Shown here: positions 41,960 to 50,966 of the stretch, in pieces | Position numbering within the stretch: position 1 is the stretch's first letter | How the letters are laid out: every line of letters starts with the position of its first letter | Assembly (NCBI RefSeq): GCF_026343185.1 | Contig: NZ_JAPEMA010000001.1 | Span: forward strand, 4,402,001 to 4,466,000 | Reading direction: 5' to 3' | From: Streptomyces sp. NBC_00091 | Lineage (GTDB): Bacteria; Actinomycetota; Actinomycetes; Streptomycetales; Streptomycetaceae | Length of the DNA: 64,000 nucleotides | The notes under the pieces: generated by a model | Told to the model about the DNA's origin: nothing | The model's input: the letters and a program-made list of their open reading frames with translations, nothing else | The model's database searches: none | Translations under genes and position numbers: made by a program

Positions 41960-43314
41960 CCCCGGCCTCCGGAGGTCTGCGCGCCGAGGGGAGCGTTCCC
42001 GGCCTGCCGCCACAGCTCGGCGAAGGCGGCGCCGGGCGGGACGGCCAGCGCCGTCCAGCCCGCGTCCCGCAGCCTGCGCAGCCGCTCCTCCGCCCGCGAG
42101 GGCGCTCCGGCCCAGGTCGCGGAGTCCAGTACGAACGCCACCGCGCCCGCGCTGCGCTGCCGCATCCGGGCCGCCATTTCCGTCTGTGTGTCGTCGAGGT
42201 CGCCGAAGAAGGCGATGAGCAGGCCGTCGCCGCCGGAGGAGGCGAGGCCCGCTCCGCCGCCGCGGACCGCTTCGTAGGCGCGGCCCAGCCCGCTCCCGCC
42301 GGAGTGGCCGACGACCGCGAGGGTGTCCATCATCAGCCCGGCCGCCTCGGCGGACTCCGGCCCGCCGGAGGAGAAGCCCCCGCCGCCCTCGCCGGGGACC
42401 GAGTCGCCGGTGTCGGTCAGCAGCCGCACCGAGAACCCCTGCTCGAGGACGTGCAGCAGGGTGGAGGCGGCGGCCGACACCGCCCACTCGAAGGCGGAGT
42501 CGGGGCCCGCGCCCTCGTAGGCCAGGTCGCGGGTGTCCAGCAGGACGGTGGCCTTGCTGCGCTGGGGCTGCTCCTCGCGGCGCACCATCAGCTCGCCGTA
42601 GCGGGCGGTGGAGCGCCAGTGGACCCGGCGCAGGTCGTCGCCCCGCCGGTAGGTGCGCGGGATCACGTCGTCGTCCCCGGCCAGCGCGAGCGAGCGGCGG
42701 CTGCCGTCGCCGTAGCCGCCGGCCTCGCCGGTCATCCGGACCGGGGGCAGGGGCTGGGTGCGGGGGACGACCGTGAGGGTGTCGTAGGTGCTGAAGGAGC
42801 GGGTCAGCTCGACCAGCCCGAAGGGGTCGGTCAGGCGCAGCTGGAGGGGGCCGAGCGGGTAGCGGCCGCGCAGGTCGGAGCGGACCCGGTAGGACACCTC
42901 GCGGCGGCCGCCGGACTCGACCCGGTCCAGTACGAAGCGGGGCCGCGGCCCCAGGACGTACGGCACCCGGTCCTGGAGCATCAGCAGCCCCGTGGGCACC
43001 CGGGAGACGTTCTCCAGCCGCAGCTGGACCCGCGCCTCGCCGCCGGCGGGCACCCGGGGCGGGGTCAGGAGGCGGCCGGCGGTGACCCGGTAGCGGGTGC
43101 GGTGCAGGGCGAGGACGCAGATCAGCGGCAGGACGACGAGCAGCAGCCCGACCCGCAGGAGCTGGCCCTGGCCCAGGACGTACGCGCAGACGGCGGCGGC
43201 GGTTCCGGCGGCCAGGAACGAGCGGCCGCGGGTGGTCAGCCCGGCCAGCGAGGCGCGCAGCCCCCCGGGATCCCTCACGTGCCCGCCGGCGCCGTGCGGG
43301 GCACCGGCGCTCAT
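41956..43314 (-). CDS. DUF58 (vWA-like) membrane-anchored protein
   Basis: 452 residues. A basic N-terminal stretch leads into two transmembrane helices (FLAAGTAAAVCAYVLGQ and LRVGLLLVVLPLICVLAL). The diagnostic DUF58 segment is DDDVIPRTYRRGDDLRRVHW followed by STARYGELMVRR, then a von Willebrand-type strand ATVLLDTRD. Position between MoxR and a transglutaminase matches the conserved module, in which MoxR ATPases are believed to mature vWA-type partners with metal. Its ATG overlaps the MoxR stop by one base and its stop overlaps the transglutaminase start, so all three are translationally coupled. Confidence 0.9.
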   Translation of the reverse strand: MSAGAPHGAGGHVRDPGGLRASLAGLTTRGRSFLAAGTAAAVCAYVLGQGQLLRVGLLLVVLPLICVLALHRTRYRVTAGRLLTPPRVPAGGEARVQLRLENVSRVPTGLLMLQDRVPYVLGPRPRFVLDRVESGGRREVSYRVRSDLRGRYPLGPLQLRLTDPFGLVELTRSFSTYDTLTVVPRTQPLPPVRMTGEAGGYGDGSRRSLALAGDDDVIPRTYRRGDDLRRVHWRSTARYGELMVRREEQPQRSKATVLLDTRDLAYEGAGPDSAFEWAVSAAASTLLHVLEQGFSVRLLTDTGDSVPGEGGGGFSSGGPESAEAAGLMMDTLAVVGHSGGSGLGRAYEAVRGGGAGLASSGGDGLLIAFFGDLDDTQTEMAARMRQRSAGAVAFVLDSATWAGAPSRAEERLRRLRDAGWTALAVPPGAAFAELWRQAGNAPLGAQTSGGRG

Positions 43315-44324
43315 CAGAAGCTCCGGGGGCCCGCGGCGGGCGGCATCTCGCCGCGGGCGTGCGCGGCGGGGACGGGGGTGCGCTGGAGGATGTCGTGGAC
43401 GACCTGCTCGGCGGTGCGCCGGTTCAGCTGGGCCTGCGCGGTGGGCAGCAGCCGGTGCGCGAGGACGGGCGCGGCCAGTGCCTGCACGTCGTCGGGCAGG
43501 ACGTAGTCCCGGCCGGCCAGGGCGGCGGAGGCCTTCACGGCGCGCAGCAGGTGCAGGGTGGCGCGGGGCGAGGCGCCCAGGCGCAGGTCCGGGTGGCTGC
43601 GGGTGGCGGAGACCAGGTCCACCACGTAGCGGCGTACGGGCGCGGCGACGTACACCTCGCGGACGGCCTCTATCAGCTTGACCACGTCGTGGGCGTGCGC
43701 GACGGCGGTGAGGTCGTCGAGCGGGGAGAGCCCGCCGTGCACGTCGAGCATCTGGAGCTCGGCCTCGGGGCTGGGGTAGCCGACGGAGACGCGGGCCATG
43801 AAGCGGTCGCGCTGGGCCTCGGGGAGGGGGTAGGTGCCCTCCATCTCCACCGGGTTCTGGGTCGCGACGACCATGAACGGGCTGGGCAGGGTGTAGGTGG
43901 TGCCGTCGACGGTGACCTGGCGCTCCTCCATCGACTCCAGCAGCGCCGACTGGGTCTTGGGGGAGGCGCGGTTGATCTCGTCGCCGATGACGATCTGCGC
44001 GAAGATCGCGCCGGGCTTGAACTCGAACTCGCGGCGCTGCTGGTCGTAGATGCTGACGCCCGTGATGTCGGAGGGCAGCAGGTCCGGGGTGAACTGGATG
44101 CGCTGCACCGAACAGTCGATGGACTTGGCAAGCGTCTTGGCCAGCATCGTCTTACCGACGCCGGGGACGTCCTCGATCAGGAGGTGGCCCTCGGCCAGCA
44201 GCACGGTCAGCGCGATCCGGACGACCTCGGGCTTGCCCTCGATCACGCTCTCGACCGACCGGCGGACCCGCTCGGCCGTGCTGGTCAGATCAGCGAGGCT
44301 CGCTCGGTCGTCGTACGTGGTCAC
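43314..44324 (-). CDS. MoxR-family AAA+ ATPase
   Basis: 336 residues from GTG 44324. AAA_3 motifs: Walker A IEDVPGVGKTMLAKTLAK, MoxR box IQFTPDLLPSDITGVS, Walker B VIGDEINRASPKTQSALLES, sensor 1 VVATQNPVEMEGTYPLPEAQ and the DRFMARVSVGYP arginine-finger region. The C-terminal lid domain includes LRLGASPRATLHLLRAVKA. It is the first gene of the leftward MoxR-DUF58-transglutaminase operon and probably acts as a chaperone for the DUF58 protein. Confidence 0.93.
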   Translation of the reverse strand: MTTYDDRASLADLTSTAERVRRSVESVIEGKPEVVRIALTVLLAEGHLLIEDVPGVGKTMLAKTLAKSIDCSVQRIQFTPDLLPSDITGVSIYDQQRREFEFKPGAIFAQIVIGDEINRASPKTQSALLESMEERQVTVDGTTYTLPSPFMVVATQNPVEMEGTYPLPEAQRDRFMARVSVGYPSPEAELQMLDVHGGLSPLDDLTAVAHAHDVVKLIEAVREVYVAAPVRRYVVDLVSATRSHPDLRLGASPRATLHLLRAVKASAALAGRDYVLPDDVQALAAPVLAHRLLPTAQAQLNRRTAEQVVHDILQRTPVPAAHARGEMPPAAGPRSF

Positions 44325-44460
44325 CTGGTTCTCCTCGACCCTTTCTCAGGGCCGACGCTGTTGGCGCATGAACCGGCCCACCCCGAAACACGGACACCGG
44401 CCCGGACGAGTTCCGGGTGACGTCTCCCCGCATTCTTGACGGCGTCCGGCGCTCTGTCAC

Positions 44461-45012
44461 TCAGCTGGCCGGATCGATCTCCCGCAGGAGGCCGGTGTGC
44501 ACGTCGAAGACGAAGCCTCGCACATCGTCCTTGAAGGGCAGGAAGGGGTTCGTCCGGACCCGCTGCATCGACTGGCGGACGTCCTGGTCAACGTCGCGGA
44601 AGGCCTCCACGGCCCAGGCGGGGCGCTGGCCGACCTCGTCCTCCAGCTCGTGCCGGAAGTCCTCGGTCAGGCTTTCGAGGCCACAGCCGGTGTGGTGGAT
44701 GAGTATGACCGCGCGGGTGCCCAGGGCCCGCTGGCTGATGGTGAGCGAGCGGATGGTGTCGTCGGTGACGACCCCGCCGGCGTTGCGGATGGTGTGGCAG
44801 TCGCCGAGCTCCAGGCCCAGCGCCTTGTGCAGGTCGAGACGGGCGTCCATGCAGGCCACGACGGCCACGTGCAGGACGGGGCGGGCGTCCATGCCGGGGT
44901 CGCTGAACTCCGCGGCGTACTGACGGTTCGCCTCCACCAGCCGGTCCGTGACGGATTCGCCGCTGGATGCCTCGGGAGCGGAGTGGGCGGGCAGGGATGC
45001 GGAAGTCGTCAT
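44461..45012 (-). CDS. Beta-class carbonic anhydrase
   Basis: 183 residues from ATG 45012; no strong ribosome-binding site is seen. Zinc site residues are VVACMDARLDLHKA (Cys and the Asp-Arg dyad) and ILIHHTGCGLESL (His-x2-Cys), with TIRNAGGVVTDDTIRSL between them. This short type (about 180 residues) matches mycobacterial Rv1284-like enzymes and lacks a signal peptide, so it is cytosolic. It hydrates CO2 to bicarbonate for carboxylases. It is leftward and divergent from the dcw cluster across a 311-bp gap. Confidence 0.9.
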   Translation of the reverse strand: MTTSASLPAHSAPEASSGESVTDRLVEANRQYAAEFSDPGMDARPVLHVAVVACMDARLDLHKALGLELGDCHTIRNAGGVVTDDTIRSLTISQRALGTRAVILIHHTGCGLESLTEDFRHELEDEVGQRPAWAVEAFRDVDQDVRQSMQRVRTNPFLPFKDDVRGFVFDVHTGLLREIDPAS

Positions 45013-45187
45013 GGTTATGACGTTAGTGGTCACAGCGCGGTGCGGCATTGAGTGAGGATGGACAAAGAAGGTCAACAAGCCTTGTTGTGAGCTAACCCAC
45101 AGGGGTGAGGTGGAGGCCGCTGTTCGGGTGATTCGCGGCATTTGGGCTTTCGCTCGGGGGAGGGCGCACCGGGCGCGGGGCGGTTCG

Positions 45188-45215
45188 TTGACCGCGGCGA
45201 CCGTTGCACTAAAGT
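45188..45215 (+). promoter_or_regulatory. Candidate vegetative promoter of the dcw cluster
   Basis: In the 311-bp gap between the carbonic anhydrase and rsmH genes, TTGACC (45188-45193) and TAAAGT (45210-45215) are separated by 16 bp, close to the HrdB consensus. The predicted start is about 100 bp before rsmH. Nothing else gene-like is visible in the gap, and there is no mraZ gene. Confidence 0.5.
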
Positions 45216-45323
45216 GGCGCGAACCGGCCGGAGCCCGGCCCTCACCGGCCGCCCGGCCCCCTGGTAACACTCCGCGTGCGCGGCGCGGCGTATGCCTGCC
45301 GCGCCGTTATCTGAGAGGGCGCT

Positions 45324-46283
45324 TTGACTAGCGAGTCCCGACATGTCCCGGTGATGCTCCAGCGGTGCCTGGACCTGTTGGCCCCGGCGCTGGAGAGGCC
45401 GGGGGCGGTCGTCGTCGACTGCACCCTCGGCCTCGGCGGCCACAGCGAGGCCCTGCTGACCCGGTTCCCCGAGGCGCACCTGATCGGCCTCGACCGCGAC
45501 AAGGAGGCCCTGCGGCTCTCCGGGGAACGCCTCGCGCCCTTCGGCGACCGGGCCACCCTCGTCCACGCGATCTACGCCGACCTCGCCGAGGTGCTCGACA
45601 GCCTGGGGATCCCGACCGTCCAGGGCATCCTCTTCGACCTCGGCGTCTCCTCCATGCAGCTCGACGAGGCCGACCGAGGGTTCGCGTACGCGCAGGACGC
45701 TCCGCTGGACATGCGCATGGACCAGACGACCGGCATCAGCGCCGCCGAGGTCCTCAACACGTACGCGCCGGGCGAGCTGGTGCGGATCCTGCGCCAGTAC
45801 GGCGAGGAGAAGCAGGCCAAGCGGATCGTGTCGGCGGTCGTGCGCGAACGGGAGAAGGAACCCTTCTCGAACAGCGCCCGCCTCGTGGAGCTCATCCGCG
45901 ACGCCCTGCCGCAGGCGGCCAAGCGCACCGGCGGCAACCCCGCCAAGCGGACCTTCCAGGCCCTGCGCATCGAGGTCAACGGCGAGCTGTCCGGGCTGGA
46001 GCGGGCCATTCCGGCGGCGGTCGACCGGATCGCGGTCGGCGGGCGGATCGCGGTGCTCTCGTACCACTCCCTGGAGGACCGGCTCGTCAAGCAGGTCTTC
46101 GCCGCCGGCGCCACCTCGACGGCCCCGCCCGGGCTGCCGGTCGTACCGGAGAAGTACCAGCCGAAGCTGAAGCTGCTGACGCGGGGCGCGGAGCTGCCGA
46201 CCGAGGAGGAGATCGCCGAGAACCGGCGGGCCGCCCCGGCCCGGTTCCGGGGCGTCGAACGCATCCGCGAGGCGCGACTGTGA
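45324..46283 (+). CDS. rsmH: 16S rRNA (cytosine1402-N4)-methyltransferase RsmH (MraW)
   Basis: 319 residues from TTG 45324 (AGAGGG about 6 nt upstream); no in-frame ATG or GTG is better placed. Motifs: [27 protein letters not shown] (SAM loop), [54 protein letters not shown] and [13 protein letters not shown]. It methylates C1402 of 16S rRNA in the ribosomal P site. It opens the dcw operon, as in most bacteria. The stop overlaps ftsL by 4 bp. Confidence 0.95.
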   Translation: MTSESRHVPVMLQRCLDLLAPALERPGAVVVDCTLGLGGHSEALLTRFPEAHLIGLDRDKEALRLSGERLAPFGDRATLVHAIYADLAEVLDSLGIPTVQGILFDLGVSSMQLDEADRGFAYAQDAPLDMRMDQTTGISAAEVLNTYAPGELVRILRQYGEEKQAKRIVSAVVREREKEPFSNSARLVELIRDALPQAAKRTGGNPAKRTFQALRIEVNGELSGLERAIPAAVDRIAVGGRIAVLSYHSLEDRLVKQVFAAGATSTAPPGLPVVPEKYQPKLKLLTRGAELPTEEEIAENRRAAPARFRGVERIREARL

Positions 46284-46756
46284 CCAAGGCCCGCGGGGGC
46301 GGCCGGGTGCGGCCGGGGGGCGGCGGGGCGGCGCGGATGCCGTTCGTCCTGCTGGTGGTGGCGCTGCTCGCGGGCGGGCTGATCAGCCTGCTGCTGCTGA
46401 ACTCGGCGCTGAACCAGGGCTCCTTCCAGCTGAGCCGGCTGAAGAAGGAGACCACCGTCCTGACGGACGAGCAGCAGGCGCTCCAGCGGGACGTCGACGG
46501 CTACTCGGCGCCGGACGCGCTTCAGCGGCGGGCGCGCGAGCTGGGGCTGGTGCCGGGGGGCAGCCCCGTCTTCCTCGGCCCCGACGGCAGGACCGCGGGC
46601 ACCCCCTCCCCGGCGGAGGCCCCGGCCCCGCCGCCGGCCGCCCCGGCCCCGGCCTCCCAGGCCCCGGCGCCGCCGCCGGCCGCCGCCCAGAACCCCGACA
46701 CCCCGGCCGCGGCCTCCGGCGGCACCCCGCAGCCCACTCCGACCCCAGGCAGGTGA
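46280..46756 (+). CDS. ftsL: Cell division protein FtsL
   Basis: 158 residues from GTG 46280. A short basic cytosolic N-terminus ([16 protein letters not shown]) is followed by one membrane helix ([21 protein letters not shown]) and an extracytoplasmic coiled-coil stretch ([20 protein letters not shown]). The remaining third is a Pro/Ala-rich tail. This bitopic layout is that of FtsL, which works with DivIC/FtsB and FtsQ in the divisome. In Streptomyces it is dispensable for growth but needed for efficient sporulation septation. It is coupled to rsmH; a repeat-rich 507-bp gap separates it from ftsI. Confidence 0.9.
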   Translation: MTKARGGGRVRPGGGGAARMPFVLLVVALLAGGLISLLLLNSALNQGSFQLSRLKKETTVLTDEQQALQRDVDGYSAPDALQRRARELGLVPGGSPVFLGPDGRTAGTPSPAEAPAPPPAAPAPASQAPAPPPAAAQNPDTPAAASGGTPQPTPTPGR

Positions 46757-46784
46757 CGTCGTGACGCGGACCCCTCCGGGGCTC

Positions 46785-47250
46785 CTCCCCGCCCCGCCCT
46801 CGCTCCGTTCCCCCGGCCCCGCACGGGACCGCTGCCCTGCGGGGCCGTCCCCTACCCGCCCTTCCACCTCCCCCAGACTCCGTCCGGGGGGACCCCCAGC
46901 CTCAGACGCCGGCGCGGCTCATAAGACCCGGGGCTCCGCCCCGGCCCCCGGGTGGGGCTGCGCGCATCCGGTCGGCGCGGCTCCAGACACGGCGCTCCGC
47001 GCCCGCGCCTCAATCGCCGGCGCGGCTCCAAGGACCCGGGGCTCCGCCCCGGACCCCAGGTGGGGCTGCGCGCATCCCGCGGGCGCGGCTCCAGGCACGG
47101 CCTCAAACGCCGGCGGGGCTGGAAGTGCGCTGCGTGCGCTCCAGCACCACCAGGCGGGAATCCCAGCCCCGCCGGCGATTGAGGCGCGGGGTCTGGGGCG
47201 GGGCCCCAGGGGCTGGGGCGCAGGCCCGTCGGGCACCCGCAGGCCCCGCC
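46785..47250. repeat. Repeat-rich 507-bp gap inside the dcw cluster (repeat family copy 2, expanded)
   Basis: Between ftsL and ftsI. It starts with the same GTCCCCTACCCGCCCTTCCAC phrase seen near 15.19 and 63.89 kb. It contains at least two direct units of about 110 bp (46914 onward and 47020 onward) sharing GACCCGGGGCTCCGCCCCGG and GTGGGGCTGCGCGCATCC. It ends in an inverted repeat, CGCCGGCGGGGCTGG / CCAGCCCCGCCGGCG (about 47110-47178). No believable gene lies within it. Confidence 0.85.
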
Positions 47251-47263
47251 GGGGAGGGTGGCG

Positions 47264-49234
47264 GTGAGCCCCAAGGAGCCGCCGCGGCGGGTGCCGGGGC
47301 CGGCGCGGGCCCGGGCGACGGCCCGGCCAGGGCAGGGGCGCACCCGGCACACCATCCGGCTCGGCAGCCCCAAACCCCGGCTGCGCCTGGTCAGCGTCGG
47401 GCTGACCCTCGTCATGCTCGCCTTCGTCGTCCGGCTCCTCCAGGTGCAGGCCGTCGACGCCTCCGCGTACTCCGCCAAGGCCACCGAGAACCGCTTCGCC
47501 AGCCACACCCTGGCCGCCGAGCGCGGGGAGATCACCGACCGCAAGGGCGTGGCCCTGGCCACCAGCGTCGACGCGTACGACATCACCGCCGACCCGAAGA
47601 TGTTCACCCCGCAGGAGAGCAAGGCCCCCGACGCCCCCGAACAGGCCGCGGCCCTCCTCGCGCCCATCCTCGGAGCGGACCCGAAGGAACTCACCGCACG
47701 GCTCCAGACCAAGAACACCCGCTACGTGATCCTGGCCCGCCGCCAGACCCCCCAGGTCTGGAACCAGATCAAGGACCTCAAGAAGCTCTTCGCCGACAAG
47801 GCGGCCGCCGACAAGAAGAAGAACGGCCCCGGCGCCAACGTCATCGCCGGGGTGTTCAACGAGGTCAGCAGCAAGCGCGTGTACCCGAACGGCGACCTCG
47901 CCGCCGGGATACTGGGTTACGTCAACGCCGAGGGCAAGGGCGGCGGCGGCCTGGAGTCCTCCCTCGACAAGAAGCTGGCCGGCAAGGACGGCGAGCTGAC
48001 CTACGCCCAGTCCGGCGGCCGCCGCGTCCCCACCGCGGGATCCAGCGAGAAGCCCGCCGTACCCGGCGACGACATCGAGCTGACCATCGACCGCGACATC
48101 CAGTGGGCCGCGCAGAGCGCCATCAGCGAACAGGTCGAGAAGTCCGGCGCCGACCGCGGCTACGTCATCGTCCAGGACACCCGCACCGGCGAGGTGCTGG
48201 CCATGGCCAACGCCCCCGGCTTCGACCCGAACGACCTGACGAAGGCCAGGTCCGCCGCCATGGGCAATGCCGCGCTCCAGGACGTGTACGAGCCCGGCTC
48301 CACCGCCAAGGTGATGTCGATGGCCGCCGTGCTGGAGGAGAAGAAGGCCCGCCCCGACACCCACGTCGAGGTCCCCAACCGGCTGCACCGCGGCGACCGG
48401 CTGTTCAAGGACGACGTCGACCACCCCACCTGGTACCTGACCCTCAACGGGGTCCTCGCCAAGTCCTCCAACATCGGCACCATCCTGGCCACCGGCCAGC
48501 TCGGCGCCACCCAGACCGAGGCCAACAAGGTCCTGTACTCGTACCTGGACAAATTCGGCATCGGACGCCCCACCGGCCTGAACTACCCCGGCGAATCCCG
48601 CGGGATCCTCGCCAGGCCCGAGGCCTGGTCCACCTCCCAGCAGTACACGATCCCCTTCGGCCAGGGCCTGTCCCTCAACGCCATGCAGGCGGCCTCCGTG
48701 TACTCCACCATCGCCAACGGCGGGGTCCGGATCACCCCGACCCTGGTGCGCGGCACCAAGGGCCCCGACGGCCGCTTCACCCCGGCCCCGGCACCCGAGC
48801 AGGCCCGCGTGATCAGCCCCGAGACGGCCAGGACCCTCTCCGAGATGCTCGAGTCCGTGGTCGACGACCAGGAGGGCACCGGCACCAGGGCGAAGATCCC
48901 CGGCTACCGGGTCGGCGGCAAGACCGGCACCTCCAACCGGGTGGATCCGGCCACCGGCCGCTACAAGGGCTACACCGCCTCCTTCGCCGGCTTCGCCCCC
49001 GCCGACAACCCCCGCGTCACCGTCTACTGCGCCATCCAGAACCCCACCAAGGGCAGCTACTTCGGCGGCCAGATCTGCGGCCCGATCTACAAGACGGTGA
49101 TGGAGTTCGCCCTCAAGACCCTCCAGGTCGCACCCACCGGAGCGGCCCCCGCCGGCCTGCCCGTGACCTACGACGCGGGCCCTGCGCCCGCAGCCCAGAA
49201 CAGTGCACCGCCCAGTCCGCAGCCCGGACAGTGA
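47264..49234 (+). CDS. ftsI: Penicillin-binding protein FtsI (septal transpeptidase)
   Basis: 656 residues from GTG 47264, chosen because GGGGAGG is 6 nt upstream; GTG 47258 overlaps that site. A basic N-terminus precedes one membrane helix (LRLVSVGLTLVMLAFVVRLL). The class B PBP dimerisation domain follows, then the transpeptidase domain with the three active-site motifs in order: STAK in YEPGSTAKVMSM (nucleophile Ser), SSN in LAKSSNIGT, and KTG in VGGKTGTSN. It cross-links septal peptidoglycan with FtsW. A repeat-rich gap of 507 bp lies upstream rather than the usual tight junction. Confidence 0.95.
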   Translation: MSPKEPPRRVPGPARARATARPGQGRTRHTIRLGSPKPRLRLVSVGLTLVMLAFVVRLLQVQAVDASAYSAKATENRFASHTLAAERGEITDRKGVALATSVDAYDITADPKMFTPQESKAPDAPEQAAALLAPILGADPKELTARLQTKNTRYVILARRQTPQVWNQIKDLKKLFADKAAADKKKNGPGANVIAGVFNEVSSKRVYPNGDLAAGILGYVNAEGKGGGGLESSLDKKLAGKDGELTYAQSGGRRVPTAGSSEKPAVPGDDIELTIDRDIQWAAQSAISEQVEKSGADRGYVIVQDTRTGEVLAMANAPGFDPNDLTKARSAAMGNAALQDVYEPGSTAKVMSMAAVLEEKKARPDTHVEVPNRLHRGDRLFKDDVDHPTWYLTLNGVLAKSSNIGTILATGQLGATQTEANKVLYSYLDKFGIGRPTGLNYPGESRGILARPEAWSTSQQYTIPFGQGLSLNAMQAASVYSTIANGGVRITPTLVRGTKGPDGRFTPAPAPEQARVISPETARTLSEMLESVVDDQEGTGTRAKIPGYRVGGKTGTSNRVDPATGRYKGYTASFAGFAPADNPRVTVYCAIQNPTKGSYFGGQICGPIYKTVMEFALKTLQVAPTGAAPAGLPVTYDAGPAPAAQNSAPPSPQPGQ

Positions 49235-49271
49235 ACCGGCCGTCCGGCCAGAAAAGCGTGAGGCACCATCA

Positions 49272-50966
49272 GTGACATCGATCACCCCGAAACCCGGGAA
49301 CCAGACGGCCGCCGGAGCCCCGGCAGGGCCCTCGCTTCGCGAGCGGCCCGCCGCGCCCGGTACGCTCACCGCCGTGCCCCACGCTGATCAGCCCAGAACC
49401 GCCCAGAAAGACGCCCCGGCAGCGCCGCCGGGAGCGCCCCGGCCCGTGTCCGCCCGCCCGACCCCGCTGGGCGAGCTGGCCACCCTGCTGGGTCTGCCCG
49501 AGTCCGGCGCCGCTCAGATCACCGGCATCACGCACGACTCCCGTGCCGTGCGACCCGGAGACCTGTACGCGGCCCTGCCCGGCGCCCGGCTGCACGGCGC
49601 GGACTTCGCCGCCCAGGCGGCCGCCCTCGGCGCCGCCGCCGTGCTGACCGACCCGGAGGGCGCCGAGCGCGCCGCCGCGACCGGCCTGCCGGTCCTGGCC
49701 GTCGCCGACCCGCGCGGCCGGATGGGCGAGCTGGCCGCCGAGATCTACGGACGCCCCGGGGAGGCCCTGCTCCAGCTCGGCATCACCGGCACCTCCGGCA
49801 AGACGACCACCGCGTACCTCGTCGAAGGCGGGCTGCGCGCGGCCGGACGTACCACCGGACTCGTCGGCACCGTCGAGATGCGCATCGGCGACGAACGCAT
49901 CAAGTCCGAGCGGACCACCCCCGAGGCCACCGACCTCCAGGCCCTGTTCGCCGTCATGCGCGAACGCGGCGTCGAGGCCGTGGCCATGGAGGTCTCCAGC
50001 CACGCCCTGGTCCTGGGCCGGGTCGACGGCTGCGTCTTCGACGTCGCCGTCTTCAACAACCTGAGCCCGGAGCACATGGAGTTCCACACCGGCATGGAGG
50101 ACTACTTCCAGGCCAAGGCCCAGCTCTTCACCGAGCGCCGGGCCCGCCTCGGCGTGGTCAACATCGACGACGAGTACGGCCGCCGCCTCGCCAAGGAGTC
50201 GCCGATCCCGGTCGTCACCTTCTCCGCCGCCGGCGACCCGGCCGCCGACTGGCGCGCCGAGGACGTGGTCAGCGGCCACATGGACTCCACCCTGACCCTG
50301 GTCGGGCCCGCAGGACAGCGCGTACGGGCCACCGCCCCGCTGCCCGGCCCGTTCAACGTCGCCAACACCGTCGCCGCGATCGTCACGCTCGCGGCCGCCG
50401 GACTCGACCCGCAGACCGCCGCCGACGGCGTCGCCGCGGTCCCCGGGGTCCCCGGCCGGCTGGAGCGGGTCGACGCGGGACAGCCGTACCTGGCCGTCGT
50501 CGACTACGCCCACAAGACGGACGCCGTCGAGTCGGTGCTGCGCGCCCTGCGCGAGGTCACCACCGGCCGGCTGCACATCGTCCTCGGCTGCGGCGGCGAC
50601 CGCGACACCACCAAGCGCGGCCCGATGGGCGCCGCGGCGGCCCGGTACGCCGACACCGCCGTGCTGACCTCCGACAACCCGCGCTCCGAGGACCCCCTGA
50701 GGATCCTCGCCGCGATGTTCGAGGGCGCCGTCTCGGTGCCCGCCGGGGAACGCGGCACCGTCCTCGTCGACGCCGACCGGGCCGCGGCCATCGCCGCCGC
50801 CGTCGCGCGCGCCGAGGCCGGAGACACCGTGCTCGTGGCCGGCAAGGGCCACGAGCAGGGCCAGGACACCGCGGGCGTCGTACGCCCCTTCGACGACCGC
50901 GCCGTGCTGCGCGCGGCCATCGAGAACCAGCAGCGCAGCGACCGACAGGCCGAGGTGAACCAGTGA
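49272..50966 (+). CDS. murE: UDP-N-acetylmuramoyl-tripeptide synthetase MurE
   Basis: 564 residues from GTG 49272 (GAGG about 9 nt upstream). It adds diaminopimelate to UDP-MurNAc-L-Ala-D-Glu. Motifs: GITHDSRAVRPGDLYAALPG, the ATP loop LGITGTSGKTTTAYLV, TTPEATDLQ, the carbamylated Lys region, VFNNLSPEHMEFH and the DAP-selecting DNPRSEDP. The ~70-residue N-terminal extension before the Mur domain (Pro/Ala-rich) is longer than in most MurE proteins, so a later start is possible. Streptomyces use LL-DAP, but the DNPR motif is still present. It overlaps murF by 4 bp. Confidence 0.93.
   Translation: MTSITPKPGNQTAAGAPAGPSLRERPAAPGTLTAVPHADQPRTAQKDAPAAPPGAPRPVSARPTPLGELATLLGLPESGAAQITGITHDSRAVRPGDLYAALPGARLHGADFAAQAAALGAAAVLTDPEGAERAAATGLPVLAVADPRGRMGELAAEIYGRPGEALLQLGITGTSGKTTTAYLVEGGLRAAGRTTGLVGTVEMRIGDERIKSERTTPEATDLQALFAVMRERGVEAVAMEVSSHALVLGRVDGCVFDVAVFNNLSPEHMEFHTGMEDYFQAKAQLFTERRARLGVVNIDDEYGRRLAKESPIPVVTFSAAGDPAADWRAEDVVSGHMDSTLTLVGPAGQRVRATAPLPGPFNVANTVAAIVTLAAAGLDPQTAADGVAAVPGVPGRLERVDAGQPYLAVVDYAHKTDAVESVLRALREVTTGRLHIVLGCGGDRDTTKRGPMGAAAARYADTAVLTSDNPRSEDPLRILAAMFEGAVSVPAGERGTVLVDADRAAAIAAAVARAEAGDTVLVAGKGHEQGQDTAGVVRPFDDRAVLRAAIENQQRSDRQAEVNQ

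Noticed and set aside
46761..47267. 168-codon ORF within the ftsL-ftsI gap
   Set aside because: It is made of repeat units of an intergenic repeat family; the translated sequence is Pro/Ala/Gly/Arg filler with no conserved motif.
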